Of a stretch of DNA of 64,000 bases, positions 54,063-62,712 are shown in pieces. A program made the position numbers and the translations under genes. Position 1 is the stretch's first letter, and each line of letters opens with the position of its first letter. Source of the DNA: an uncultured Clostridia bacterium (GTDB taxonomy: Bacteria > Bacillota > Clostridia > Christensenellales > Borkfalkiaceae); contig CAKQKE010000002.1 of NCBI GenBank assembly GCA_934247935.1, forward strand, positions 272,492 through 336,491, read 5' to 3'. The notes under the pieces are model-generated. The model worked only from the letters and a program-made list of their open reading frames with translations, made no database searches and was not told the DNA's origin.

Positions 54063-55442
54063 ATGGAAGATAAAAAAGTAACTATGGATAAAATCGTAAA
54101 CCTTTGCAAAGCAAGAGGTATTATATACCCCGGAAGCGAAATTTACGGCGGAATGGGCAACACCTGGGATTACGGTCCCGTAGGTGTTGAAGTTAAAAAC
54201 AATATCAAGCGCGCCTGGTGGAAAAGGTTTGTTCAGGAAAGCGAAAATTCTTACGGCGTCGACGCCGCTATATTGATGAACCCGAGGGTTTGGGAAGCGT
54301 CCGGTCACACCACTTCTTTTTCGGACCCCAAAATGGACTGTAAAGAATGTAAAACGCGCAGCCGTGCCGACAACCTTATCGAGGCTCACTCTAAAGGTAA
54401 AGTCAACCCAGACGAAATGACCTTAGAGCAAATGCAGGACTACATCAACGAACATCAGGTTCACTGCCCCAACTGCGGAAAATTTAATTGGACGCCGATA
54501 AGGAACTTCAACTTAATGTTCCAGACTTCGAGAGGCGTAACCGACGAAAGCACCAACAATATTTATCTTCGTCCCGAAACCGCTCAAGGCGAGTTCGTAA
54601 ACTTTTTGAACGTCCAAAGAACGACGAGGGCTAAAATCCCCTTCGGTATCGCTCAGATAGGTAAAGCGTTCAGAAACGAAATTACCCCCGGCAACTTCAT
54701 TTTCAGAACTATCGAGTTTGAACAAATGGAACACCAATGGTTCTGCAAAGAAGGCACCGATATTAAATATTATGAAGAATACAAGGCCAAAGCAATGCAA
54801 TTTTTGCTTGACCTCGGCTTCGATAAAGACCATTTGCGCTTTAAAGACCACGACAAACTCGCGCACTATGCTAAATGCGCTTGCGATATACAATATCTTT
54901 TCCCCATCGGCTGGTCGGAACTTAACGGTATTCATAACAGAACAAATTACGACTTGTCCCGCCACCAGGAATATTCGGGAAAGAATATGTATTACGTAGA
55001 CCCCGTGACAAACGAAAAATTCATTCCTTACGATATCGAATACTCTATCGGTGCGGACAGACTTATGCTTGCGGTACTTTCCGAGGCGTATGAAGAAGAA
55101 ACGCTTGAAAACGGCGAAACAAGAGTCGTTATGCATTTCCACCCCGCAATTGCGGCGTATAAAGTCGCCGTACTTCCCTTGCAAAAAAATCTTGGCGAAA
55201 AAGCGAAAGAAGTATACAACAAACTTAACAAATTGTTTATGTGTACTTATGACGAGGCGGGTTCTATCGGTAAAAGATATCGCCGTCAAGACGAAATCGG
55301 CACTCCGCTTTGCGTAACCATAGACTTCGATACTTTGGAAAACAATTCCGTAACGATAAGAGACAGAGACACAATGTCTCAGGTAAGACTCGATATTGAC
55401 GAACTCGAATCATACATCGAAAAAATCATTCGTTTCAACTAA
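54063..55442 (+). CDS. glyQS: Glycyl-tRNA synthetase, single-chain type
   Basis: The 459-residue class II synthetase has RGIIYPGSEIYGG, motif 1 region WWKRFVQ, a zinc-binding CKECK and CPNCGKFNW pair, motif 2 FRNEITPGNFIFRTIEFEQME, and motif 3 region SIGADRLMLAVL. This is the alpha-2 type found in Gram-positives, archaea and eukaryotes. The start at 54063 follows CGAGGGTTTTT. Confidence 0.96.
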   Translation: MEDKKVTMDKIVNLCKARGIIYPGSEIYGGMGNTWDYGPVGVEVKNNIKRAWWKRFVQESENSYGVDAAILMNPRVWEASGHTTSFSDPKMDCKECKTRSRADNLIEAHSKGKVNPDEMTLEQMQDYINEHQVHCPNCGKFNWTPIRNFNLMFQTSRGVTDESTNNIYLRPETAQGEFVNFLNVQRTTRAKIPFGIAQIGKAFRNEITPGNFIFRTIEFEQMEHQWFCKEGTDIKYYEEYKAKAMQFLLDLGFDKDHLRFKDHDKLAHYAKCACDIQYLFPIGWSELNGIHNRTNYDLSRHQEYSGKNMYYVDPVTNEKFIPYDIEYSIGADRLMLAVLSEAYEEETLENGETRVVMHFHPAIAAYKVAVLPLQKNLGEKAKEVYNKLNKLFMCTYDEAGSIGKRYRRQDEIGTPLCVTIDFDTLENNSVTIRDRDTMSQVRLDIDELESYIEKIIRFN

Positions 55443-55456
55443 AAATTTTCCTTAAA

Positions 55457-55494
55457 TGTCGTTTTTACATAACACGTGTTATGTAAAAACGACA
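55457..55494. repeat. Dispersed palindrome, perfect copy with changed core
   Basis: A 38-base perfect palindrome: TGTCGTTTTTAC arms around ATAACACGTGTTAT. Relative to consensus the inner bases changed on both sides, keeping full pairing. It sits between glyQS and gpsA, 15 bases past the stop. Confidence 0.9.
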
Positions 55495-55515
55495 AATTTT
55501 TAACAGGAGGCATAT

Positions 55516-56472
55516 ATGAAAATTACCGTAATCGGTCCCGGGAGATGGGGCTCGTGCATCGCTTGGTACCTCGGCACTATAGGTCACGACGTGACGTTAT
55601 ACGGACAAAAAGGCACCGACTCGATTGAAGAATTTTTGCATACGAGAAAAAACTCTTTCCTTACTCTGCCCGAAAACGTGGCCGTAACCGACTCGATGGA
55701 TTGTATTCCGCTCGCCGAAACGATTGTCATTTCAATACCCACGCAAGCCCTTCAAGGACTTTTCGACGAACTTAAACCCTTAAAACTCAAAAATAAAAAC
55801 TTCGTACTTTGTATGAAAGGCATAGAAATAGGTACAAACAGGCGACTTTCGCAAATTGCGGAAGATAATCTGGATAAATCCAACACGGTTTCGGTGTGGA
55901 TCGGTCCGGGTCACGTGCAAGAATTTACCAAAGGCAACCCGAGTTGTATGGTAATCGACAGCAAAAACGACGAAATCAAACATTACCTTGCCGACAATTT
56001 TTCAAGCGATTTGATAAGGTTTTATTACGGAACGGATTTAATCGGCAACGAGATAGGTGCGGCATCTAAAAATGTAATCGGAATCGCCGCAGGTATGCTT
56101 GACGGCTTGGGGCTTTCCTCTTTAAAAGGACCTTTGATGGCGCGCGCACCGAGAGAAATAGCACTACTTATAAAAGCACTCGGCGGCAACGAAATTTCCG
56201 CTTACGGACTATGCCATCTTGGCGATTATGAAGCAACCGTATTCTCCGAACATAGCCACAATCGCAAATTCGGCGAAGATATAGTAAAAGGCGTCAAGTT
56301 TGACAGACTCGCCGAAGGCTACTACACGGTAATCCCACTTTTAACTCTTGCGAAACAGCACGGAATAGACCTGCCGATATGTTCTTCGGTGTACGAAGTT
56401 TTATACAATAACTGCGATCCTAAAGTGGCTTTACTGAAACTTTTCAGCAGAGACAGAAAAAAAGAATTTTAA
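55516..56472 (+). CDS. gpsA: Glycerol-3-phosphate dehydrogenase
   Basis: The 318-residue NAD(P)-dependent enzyme makes sn-glycerol 3-phosphate for phospholipids. The Rossmann motif reads GPGRWGSCIAWYLG (usually GxGxxG), then MKGIEIGTN, WIGPGHVQEF (the usual LSGPS region), the catalytic Lys in ASKNVIGIAAGMLDGLG, and GDYEATVFSEHSHNRKFG near the substrate site. These variations place it in a divergent GpsA subgroup. AGGAGG precedes the ATG; it probably follows glyQS in one transcript. Confidence 0.9.
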   Translation: MKITVIGPGRWGSCIAWYLGTIGHDVTLYGQKGTDSIEEFLHTRKNSFLTLPENVAVTDSMDCIPLAETIVISIPTQALQGLFDELKPLKLKNKNFVLCMKGIEIGTNRRLSQIAEDNLDKSNTVSVWIGPGHVQEFTKGNPSCMVIDSKNDEIKHYLADNFSSDLIRFYYGTDLIGNEIGAASKNVIGIAAGMLDGLGLSSLKGPLMARAPREIALLIKALGGNEISAYGLCHLGDYEATVFSEHSHNRKFGEDIVKGVKFDRLAEGYYTVIPLLTLAKQHGIDLPICSSVYEVLYNNCDPKVALLKLFSRDRKKEF

Positions 56473-56528
56473 AGACTTTTTCTAAAGTCGTAATTTTATA
56501 ATTAAATAAATTCAATAATTAAACTTTC

Positions 56529-56560
56529 AGGCGAGGTGTAAAACCCCGCCTTTATTTTTG
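56529..56560 (+). terminator. Terminator of gpsA
   Basis: AGGCGaGG pairs with CCcCGCCT over TGTAAAA and is followed by TTATTTTT. Confidence 0.8.
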
Positions 56561-56643
56561 TCTTGTCAAAGCCGAGTTTCGGCGGTCGTATTTTACAATT
56601 ATAAAACTCAGGCGGCAGATAATTTATAAACGTACAATTCATA

Positions 56644-56695
56644 ATATAATAAAGCCGCCCCTTGTCAACATATAATAAAGCCACCCATTGTCAAC
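56644..56695 (-). repeat. Tandem repeat carrying promoter-like boxes
   Basis: Two 26-base units of the form (ATATAATAAAGCC.CCC.TTGTCAAC) lie head to tail. On minus each supplies a TTGACA; the second is followed after 16 bases by TATTAT. No gene downstream on minus is convincing. Confidence 0.65.
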
Positions 56696-56877
56696 CCGCG
56701 CAACAATCGTTTTTTATCAAAGCAAAAACAAACCCGCTGTTATTTTACCAATCTCGGCAAAAACACATCGCAGCGCGCCTGCAAGATAATCAATCAAACA
56801 AAGCGACGTTATTTTTTAAAGATTATTTAAGATTGTCTCGGTATTGTCTTCGGTTTGCGATTTTTTAAGAAAAATAC

Positions 56878-56906
56878 TTGCAATATTTGTTATAAGACTA
56901 TATAAT
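56878..56906 (+). promoter_or_regulatory. Promoter of tkt
   Basis: TTGCAA at 56878-56883 and TATAAT at 56901-56906, spacer 17. Confidence 0.78.
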
Positions 56907-56937
56907 TTAAATATACTATTTATATGGAGAGTACGAT

Positions 56938-58911
56938 ATGGACGCAAATCAATTAGCCGTCGACACCTTAAGGTTACTTTCGGTAGACGCCATCAACAAA
57001 GCAAATTCAGGTCACCCAGGACTTCCGCTCGGCGCAGCACCGATAGTTTACACTTTGTACAACGATTTTTTAAAATTTAACCCGCAAAACCCCACGTACG
57101 AAAACAGAGACAGGTTCGTTTTGTCCGCAGGACACGGTTCTGCCCTTTTATATTCCGCGCTCCATATGTTTGGTTATGCCGTCACGATTGACGACTTAAA
57201 GAATTTCCGTCAATTACACTCTATTACGCCCGGGCACCCCGAATTCGGCTGTACTCCCGGCGTAGACGTATCGACGGGTCCGCTCGGTCAAGGCATTGCA
57301 AACGCAGTGGGCATGGCTATTGCCGAAACTCACCTTGCGGCAAAATTCAATAAAGACGGCTTCCCCGTAGTCGATCATTACACTTACGCCCTTTGCGGCG
57401 ACGGTTGTATGCAAGAAGGCATCGAATACGAGGCGGCTTCGCTTGCGGGCACCCTTAAACTCGGAAAACTCATAGTTTTTTATGATAAAAATAATATCAC
57501 TATAGAAGGCAGCACCGATTTTGCATTTACCGAAGACGTAAAAGCAAGACACGAGGCGCAAGGCTGGCAAGTGCTTTACGTAAACGACGCAAACAACTTA
57601 AACGACCTTAAAGAAAAAATTGCTTTGGCAAAAGAAGAAAAAGAAAAACCGACTTTAATCGTCTGCAGAACGGTTATCGGTTACGGCTCTCCTCTTGCGG
57701 GAAGCGCAAGCGTGCACGGTTCACCCCTCGGCGAAGAAAATACGAACAGATTGAGAGAAACTCTCGGCTATAATTATCCGCCGTTTACCGTACCCGAACA
57801 ATTAAATAAGCACCTCGACGAAGTAATCGATAAAGGAATAAACGAAAACAAGACTTGGGAAAATATGTTTGCCGAATACGCAAAACAATATCCCGACCTT
57901 GCAAAAGAATACAAACAATGGATGAGCGGCGAATTCGGCGACTTGAATTCGATTGCCGATAATTTGGATTTTTCAAAACCCGAAGCAACGAGAACAAGCG
58001 GCGAAAAAATTTTAAACGCGATCGCCGAACGCATACCCAACCTTTTCGGCGGCAGCGCAGACCTCGGTCCTTCCAATAAAACGATAATGAAAAACAGATC
58101 GTATTATTCCTGCAACGACAGACTCGGCTCTAACATGCACTTCGGCATACGCGAACACGCCATGTCGGCTATATGCAACGGCATTGCCGCACACGGCGGA
58201 ATTTTGCCGTACTGCTCGACTTTCTTTGTTTTCAGCGATTATATGAAAAACGGAATGAGAATGAGCGCGCTTATGAATTTGCCAGTGACCTATATTTTCA
58301 GCCACGATTCAATTTGCGTCGGAGAAGACGGACCTACTCACGAACCTATCGAACAACTTACAGGACTCAGAAGTATGCCCGATATGACGGTATTCCGCCC
58401 GTGTGACGGAAGGGAAACGGTTGCCGCTTATACTTATTCATTCACAAGCAAAAAGCCGACGTCTATCGTACTTTCGAGGCAAAACCTTCCACAACTTGAC
58501 GGAACGGGCAAAAATGCCTCATTCGGAGCATACGTGCTTTGCGAAAGCGTCAATTCTACCCCCGATTTGTTGTTGATTGCAAGCGGCTCGGAAGTTCAAT
58601 TTGCGGTGGAAGCGCAAAAGATATTGCGAGAAGAAAACATCGACGCAAGAGTAATCTCAATGCCGTGCATGGAATTATTCGAAGCGCAAACCGAAGAATA
58701 TAAACAAAGCGTAATCCCCGACGAAGTCAGAAAAAGAGTCTGCATTGAATGCGGGTCTTCTTACTCTTGGTACAAATATGCCGGCATCGACGGGAAAATC
58801 ATCGGTATAGATACTTTCGGCACGTCTGCACCTTACAAGCAATTGCTTGAGTATTACGGATTTACCACCGAAAACGTCGTTAAAACCGCGCGCAAACTTT
58901 TAAATAAATAA
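56938..58911 (+). CDS. tkt: Transketolase
   Basis: The 657-residue thiamine diphosphate enzyme of the pentose phosphate pathway. Visible are the N-terminal DAINKANSGHPGLPLGAAP, SAGHGSALLYSALHMFGY, the ThDP/Mg motif GDGCMQEGIEYEA...DKNNITI, FGIREHAM with the catalytic Glu, and the C-terminal domain from about residue 530. Full length, as in E. coli TktA. ATGGAGAG precedes the ATG. Confidence 0.97.
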   Translation: MDANQLAVDTLRLLSVDAINKANSGHPGLPLGAAPIVYTLYNDFLKFNPQNPTYENRDRFVLSAGHGSALLYSALHMFGYAVTIDDLKNFRQLHSITPGHPEFGCTPGVDVSTGPLGQGIANAVGMAIAETHLAAKFNKDGFPVVDHYTYALCGDGCMQEGIEYEAASLAGTLKLGKLIVFYDKNNITIEGSTDFAFTEDVKARHEAQGWQVLYVNDANNLNDLKEKIALAKEEKEKPTLIVCRTVIGYGSPLAGSASVHGSPLGEENTNRLRETLGYNYPPFTVPEQLNKHLDEVIDKGINENKTWENMFAEYAKQYPDLAKEYKQWMSGEFGDLNSIADNLDFSKPEATRTSGEKILNAIAERIPNLFGGSADLGPSNKTIMKNRSYYSCNDRLGSNMHFGIREHAMSAICNGIAAHGGILPYCSTFFVFSDYMKNGMRMSALMNLPVTYIFSHDSICVGEDGPTHEPIEQLTGLRSMPDMTVFRPCDGRETVAAYTYSFTSKKPTSIVLSRQNLPQLDGTGKNASFGAYVLCESVNSTPDLLLIASGSEVQFAVEAQKILREENIDARVISMPCMELFEAQTEEYKQSVIPDEVRKRVCIECGSSYSWYKYAGIDGKIIGIDTFGTSAPYKQLLEYYGFTTENVVKTARKLLNK

Positions 58912-58933
58912 TCAATCTATAAATAACTTATCG

Positions 58934-58971
58934 GCGCAAAGCAGACGCTTTGCGCTTTTATTATTTTTTAC
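58934..58971 (+). terminator. Terminator of tkt
   Basis: Perfect nine-base stem GCGCAAAGC/GCTTTGCGC with AGAC loop, followed by TTTTATTATTTTTT. Confidence 0.92.
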
Positions 58972-59070
58972 TGTCGGCAACATTTTCCGCAATTTGTTTT
59001 TCTGTCGACGTTTACTGCCATTAATAACGAAATTTATTTGTTTTTATCTCTCAAACGTGCAATTTATACC

Positions 59071-59100
59071 ATTTTTACACAATACGTATTTTGTAAAAAT
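59071..59100. repeat. Dispersed palindrome copy
   Basis: ATTTTTACACAATAC/GTATTTTGTAAAAAT, 14 of 15 pairs. Each half has one change from consensus, so orientation is ambiguous. Confidence 0.88.
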
Positions 59101-59157
59101 GTCAATTTGCCATTATTTTTTCTTGAAGCATTCACAAATCTATTTATCATTATAGAC

Positions 59158-59186
59158 TTGAATTATTAAAATAATTGTAGTATAAT
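59158..59186 (+). promoter_or_regulatory. Promoter of the nucleotidase gene
   Basis: TTGAAT at 59158-59163 and TATAAT at 59181-59186, spacer 17, about 95 bases before the ATG. Confidence 0.7.
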
Positions 59187-59280
59187 AGTATCGTTAAACG
59201 AGTTGCCGAGTTGAAGTTTTAGCGGCTTATTTAATTTTAAGCGTTCATAAATATCGTTCGGCAACCGTTTGGAGGTAACA

Positions 59281-61038
59281 ATGTTTAAAAAGAAGTTTAC
59301 GTCAATAATACTTATGCTTGCGATTGTTTTTTGCGTTTCGTTTACCGCTTGCACCACAGCAACAGAACCCGATCACGTTACTCTCGACGTACCGTCCGTT
59401 GCTATATCGACAGAAGGAGTCGCACAATGGAACAAAGTCGACAACGCAGTCGGATATAAGTACATAATCGGCGAAGGTTTCGCCGTAAACACCACCGCTT
59501 TATCGGTCCAACTCAACGAGGGACAATCTATAAAAGTAAAAGCCGTGGGCGACGGAGAAAATTATCTCGACAGCGCATACAGCGAAGTAAAAACTTACAC
59601 AAAAAGCACTACTACCCCGTGTCAAAACCATACCGACGCCGACGATAACGGCGTATGCGACGTATGCAGCGCAAATGTGCTTACTTCTTTGTCAATAATT
59701 TCTTTAAACGACTTGCACGGCAAATTTAAAGACACCGATACTCAACCCGGAGTGGATGAGTTTTCAACCTATATAAAAAGCCTTTACGCCGACGAAAGCA
59801 ATTATGAAATATTGCTCTCCGCGGGCGATATGTGGCAAGGCACGGTCGAGTCTTCGTTAAACAAAGGCGCACTGATGACAAGTTGGATGAACGATACGGG
59901 TTTTGTATCGATGACTTTGGGCAATCACGAATTCGATTGGGGAACGGAATACATTACCCGCAACAGTCAACTTGCAAACTTCCCCTTCCTCGCAATCAAC
60001 GTACGTTACAACGGGTTAAAGGCTGATTTTTGTCAACCGTCCGTAGTTGTTGAAAAAGGCGGAATTAAAGTGGGCATTATCGGCGCGATTGGCGATTGTC
60101 TCTCTTCTATTTCGGGCGAATTTCAAGACGGTTTATCATTCGTTACCGGCACTCAACTGACTAACCTTATTAAAGCCGAATCGAAAAGATTGAGAAACGA
60201 AGAAGGTTGCGACATAGTCGTCCTTTCCCAACATGAAGGCTACGAAAGTTCTTCTTCAACACAACAAACGCTTGACCAAAGCGACATACCGTATTACGAC
60301 GTGTCTTTGTCGAACGGATATATCGACCTTGTTTTTGAGGCGCACACTCACCAAAACTATATTTTCCAGGATAAATATGGCGTATTGCATATACAAGGCG
60401 GCGGCGAAAACAAATATATAAGTAAAGCGGAAATTTCGTTTAATTCGGTAACGAGCAGTTATTCGACTTCGGCACAACTTATACGCTCGTACAGTATTGC
60501 CGGTATGTATCAAAGCGACGAATCGCTCGACAATATTTACAGCGAATATTTCCCCGACAGCGACCCTTACACCGACGTACTCGGCAACGTTTCATCATAT
60601 AAAAACTCTGACGCAATCGTCGAAAAAGTCGCCGAGTTATATTTGCAAACAGGTTTAAAAACCTGGGCTGATAAATACGACATAGTGCTTGGCGGCGGCT
60701 ATTTAAAGACGAGAAGCCCGTACAACCTTTCTGCCGGAAACGTCACTTACGCCGACATATTCTCCCTTCTTCCGTTTGACAACTCTATCGTGCTCGGCTC
60801 GATAAGCGGACGAGATTTATTGAGTAAATTTATCAACACAAACAATTCAAACTACCACTGCGCTTACAACGGAGCAACTCCGACAAATATTTCAAGCAAC
60901 AAAACTTATTACATAATCGTCGATACGTACACTTCGTCTTACGCGCCAAACAACATTACCGAAGTCGCAAGGCTGAACACAAGCACATACGCGCGCGACT
61001 TGCTCGCGCAATATATTCGCGAGGGAAATTGGAACTAA
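59281..61038 (+). CDS. 5'-nucleotidase/UshA-type metallophosphoesterase lipoprotein
   Basis: The 585-residue product has a signal peptide and lipobox (CVSFTAC-TTA). Residues about 30-110 resemble a fibronectin/Ig-like linker, followed by a short HTDADDNGVCDVC segment typical of Gram-positive surface proteins. The metallophosphatase domain has LNDLHGKF, SAGDMWQGT, LGNHEFDWG and FEAHTHQNY, and a 5'-nucleotidase C-terminal domain follows (NVTYADIFSLLPFDN). It should hydrolyse nucleotides or related phosphoesters outside the membrane. TTGGAGG lies just before the ATG at 59281; a TTG 12 bases earlier overlaps that site. Confidence 0.9.
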   Translation: MFKKKFTSIILMLAIVFCVSFTACTTATEPDHVTLDVPSVAISTEGVAQWNKVDNAVGYKYIIGEGFAVNTTALSVQLNEGQSIKVKAVGDGENYLDSAYSEVKTYTKSTTTPCQNHTDADDNGVCDVCSANVLTSLSIISLNDLHGKFKDTDTQPGVDEFSTYIKSLYADESNYEILLSAGDMWQGTVESSLNKGALMTSWMNDTGFVSMTLGNHEFDWGTEYITRNSQLANFPFLAINVRYNGLKADFCQPSVVVEKGGIKVGIIGAIGDCLSSISGEFQDGLSFVTGTQLTNLIKAESKRLRNEEGCDIVVLSQHEGYESSSSTQQTLDQSDIPYYDVSLSNGYIDLVFEAHTHQNYIFQDKYGVLHIQGGGENKYISKAEISFNSVTSSYSTSAQLIRSYSIAGMYQSDESLDNIYSEYFPDSDPYTDVLGNVSSYKNSDAIVEKVAELYLQTGLKTWADKYDIVLGGGYLKTRSPYNLSAGNVTYADIFSLLPFDNSIVLGSISGRDLLSKFINTNNSNYHCAYNGATPTNISSNKTYYIIVDTYTSSYAPNNITEVARLNTSTYARDLLAQYIREGNWN

Positions 61039-61148
61039 AACCGATATACGCAGCGATTTTTGCTGTGATTTTCGCCGCGTTATAAACCGCAAGTTTACTG
61101 CGTTGTAAACCGCGATTTTTTCCGTAAAATTTACAAAAACTGTCAAAA

Positions 61149-61173
61149 TTGCGCAATACGTATTATGTAAAAC
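61149..61173 (+). repeat. Dispersed palindrome copy
   Basis: TTGCGCAATACGTATTATGTAAAAC followed by CGAC, in the convergent gap. Confidence 0.82.
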
Positions 61174-61191
61174 CGACATTTAATCAATTTT

Positions 61192-61229
61192 AAAGACCTA
61201 CTCGAAAACTCTCGGGTAGGTCTTTTTTT
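61192..61229. terminator. Bidirectional terminator
   Basis: AAAGACCTACTCGA pairs with TCGGGTAGGTCTTT over a short loop, with seven T on plus; it serves the nucleotidase gene and possibly the convergent fusion gene. Confidence 0.9.
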
Positions 61230-61273
61230 GTTGAAATTTTGCGCTTGATTTATCTGTTAAAATTTATGAAATT

Positions 61274-62389
61274 TCAGCGATTGCCGTTTTTTACGTACTG
61301 CACGATTTTGTCGGCAACCTCTTGCGGGTTGTCTTCAACGGGCATTTCAACGTCGCAAATTTCAGAGTTTCTGTACTCGAAATCTATAGACATAATTCTT
61401 CTCGTTTTGTCCTCGATGTCGGTGTCGCGATTGATTATGTCTTTAATGGCGAGCGTCTTGTTTCTGTTTATAAATATAAGCATGGCGCGGCTACGGTATA
61501 AGTTTTTCAAGGTCAACGCACCGCAAATATCGATGGGAATAACCGCCACCCCGCCGCCGTTTACGATGGGCGCGATATCGCCGTCAGACGTGCCGTAATG
61601 ATAGCCGCTGTACACCGTCGTTTCGATATATCTACCCGCATTCATTTCGGCGGTAAAGTCCTTTTCGCTTATAAAGCGATAAGCGTTTTCGTCCTCGCCG
61701 TATCGCCTTTGTCTCGTCGTGGAAGTGAGCGGTTTTTCAAATCCGTCAACCTCGGTAAGAGCCTTTGCGATTTCGTTTTTAAGCGAACCCGAAGGACCGA
61801 CAAGGCACACCACACCGCCTTTTGAAAGGTCGGGCAATTTTTCGGCGAACGAGTTGCACGCCATTTCGCACAAATGCAAAAAATCGTCGTAACTGTTTAC
61901 GGACAGCAAGCCCGAAAGATTTGTATTCCACGGTTTTCTGAAAAGCACGGGGTAGGCCGCGCGCGAACTCGAAATGTTGTGCGCTCCGTCGTCGAGCATT
62001 ATATCAAGCACAATTATGTCCTTTCTTGTACCCAAAATTATGTTTTCTTGGGGAATTTCGGGGAAGTCGGCAATCAACCTTTCCGCCCTTGCGCTCATGC
62101 AGTTTGGCGGCACGGCGGAAACGAAAAACACGTCCGCAATTTGCGACAACTCTTTTACGAATTTTTGCGCGCCCTTTGTAATGGGCTGATTTTTTACAAA
62201 CTCGGGGTCGGAATAAAGGGCAATTCTTTCGTCGGCATGCCTGCCGTAACGCCCCCAGCCCGTAATATCTTCGAGTTTGACGGGGTCTTCGTCGGGATAA
62301 CGAGCGTTGATTATCGACAAAGCATACGAATTGCACTCGTAAACTGTGTCGTCCACGTCGAGTCCGACGCGTATTCTGTATTTTTTCAT
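61274..62389 (-). CDS. HAD 5'-nucleotidase fused to a guanylate-kinase-like domain
   Basis: The 371-residue product joins two domains. Residues 1-190 resemble 5'(3')-deoxyribonucleotidases of the HAD superfamily: VGLDVDDTVYECN (motif I, near residue 10), VFFVSAVPP (motif II) and DIMLDDGAHN (motif IV). Residues 190-371 resemble guanylate kinase: VCLVGPSGSLKNEIAKAL as P-loop, STTRQRRYGEDEN-Y-FIS, and ETTVYSGYHYGTS. The P-loop normally reads GxSGxGKST, but here the second Gly is Leu and the Ser/Thr is Asn, so ATP binding may be weakened. AGGAAAT precedes the ATG. A nucleotide-salvage or sensing role is inference. Confidence 0.8.
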   Translation of the reverse strand: MKKYRIRVGLDVDDTVYECNSYALSIINARYPDEDPVKLEDITGWGRYGRHADERIALYSDPEFVKNQPITKGAQKFVKELSQIADVFFVSAVPPNCMSARAERLIADFPEIPQENIILGTRKDIIVLDIMLDDGAHNISSSRAAYPVLFRKPWNTNLSGLLSVNSYDDFLHLCEMACNSFAEKLPDLSKGGVVCLVGPSGSLKNEIAKALTEVDGFEKPLTSTTRQRRYGEDENAYRFISEKDFTAEMNAGRYIETTVYSGYHYGTSDGDIAPIVNGGGVAVIPIDICGALTLKNLYRSRAMLIFINRNKTLAIKDIINRDTDIEDKTRRIMSIDFEYRNSEICDVEMPVEDNPQEVADKIVQYVKNGNR

Positions 62390-62712
62390 CTTTTATTTCC
62401 TATTTTTAATTTTATGTGAATTATTTAAAGTTTTGTTGCGATTTGCATTTAGCAAACTTGAAATTTTATCGTTTGAATTTCATCGACACGCTAATTATAA
62501 TACAAATTTTCACATATGTCAATACGCATCACGGCTGATACGCCTAAAAACAGTGTACCGCACTATCGTCCGACTAAAAAAATACTTCGCAAACGCTATG
62601 CTATTAAAAACAATACTTCGCAAATATATAAATAGCAATAGTCCGACCGAAGTCGGGCTATTGCTATGTTTTTACTTGAAGTTTAAACACATAACAAAAT
62701 TATTAACCGTGA
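62390..62712. other. Intergenic region
   Basis: No gene. It has a repeated AATACTTCGCAAA near 62581 and 62612, and a strong hairpin at 62632. Confidence 0.6.
62632..62675. terminator. Terminator-like hairpin past the GIY-YIG-like gene
   Basis: A 16-pair stem ATAGCAATAGTCCGAC/GTCGGGCTATTGCTAT (one wobble) with CGAA loop, 46 bases past the stop at 62713. The T run is better on plus than on minus. Confidence 0.75.

Larger units (their letters stand above)
56473..56877. other. Intergenic region gpsA/tkt
   Basis: Contains the gpsA terminator and a tandem 26-base repeat (56644-56695). A 46-60 codon minus frame overlaps these but lacks a ribosome site. Confidence 0.6.

Noticed and set aside
54513..55289. 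A 258-codon minus frame
   Set aside because: Antisense to glyQS; no start signal or recognisable domain.
55457..55494. Perfect palindrome with CACGTG centre considered as parS
   Set aside because: It lacks the flanking GTTTC/GAAAC of parS and belongs to the local palindrome family.
56502..56684. A 60-codon minus frame
   Set aside because: It spans the gpsA terminator and tandem repeat, with no ribosome site.
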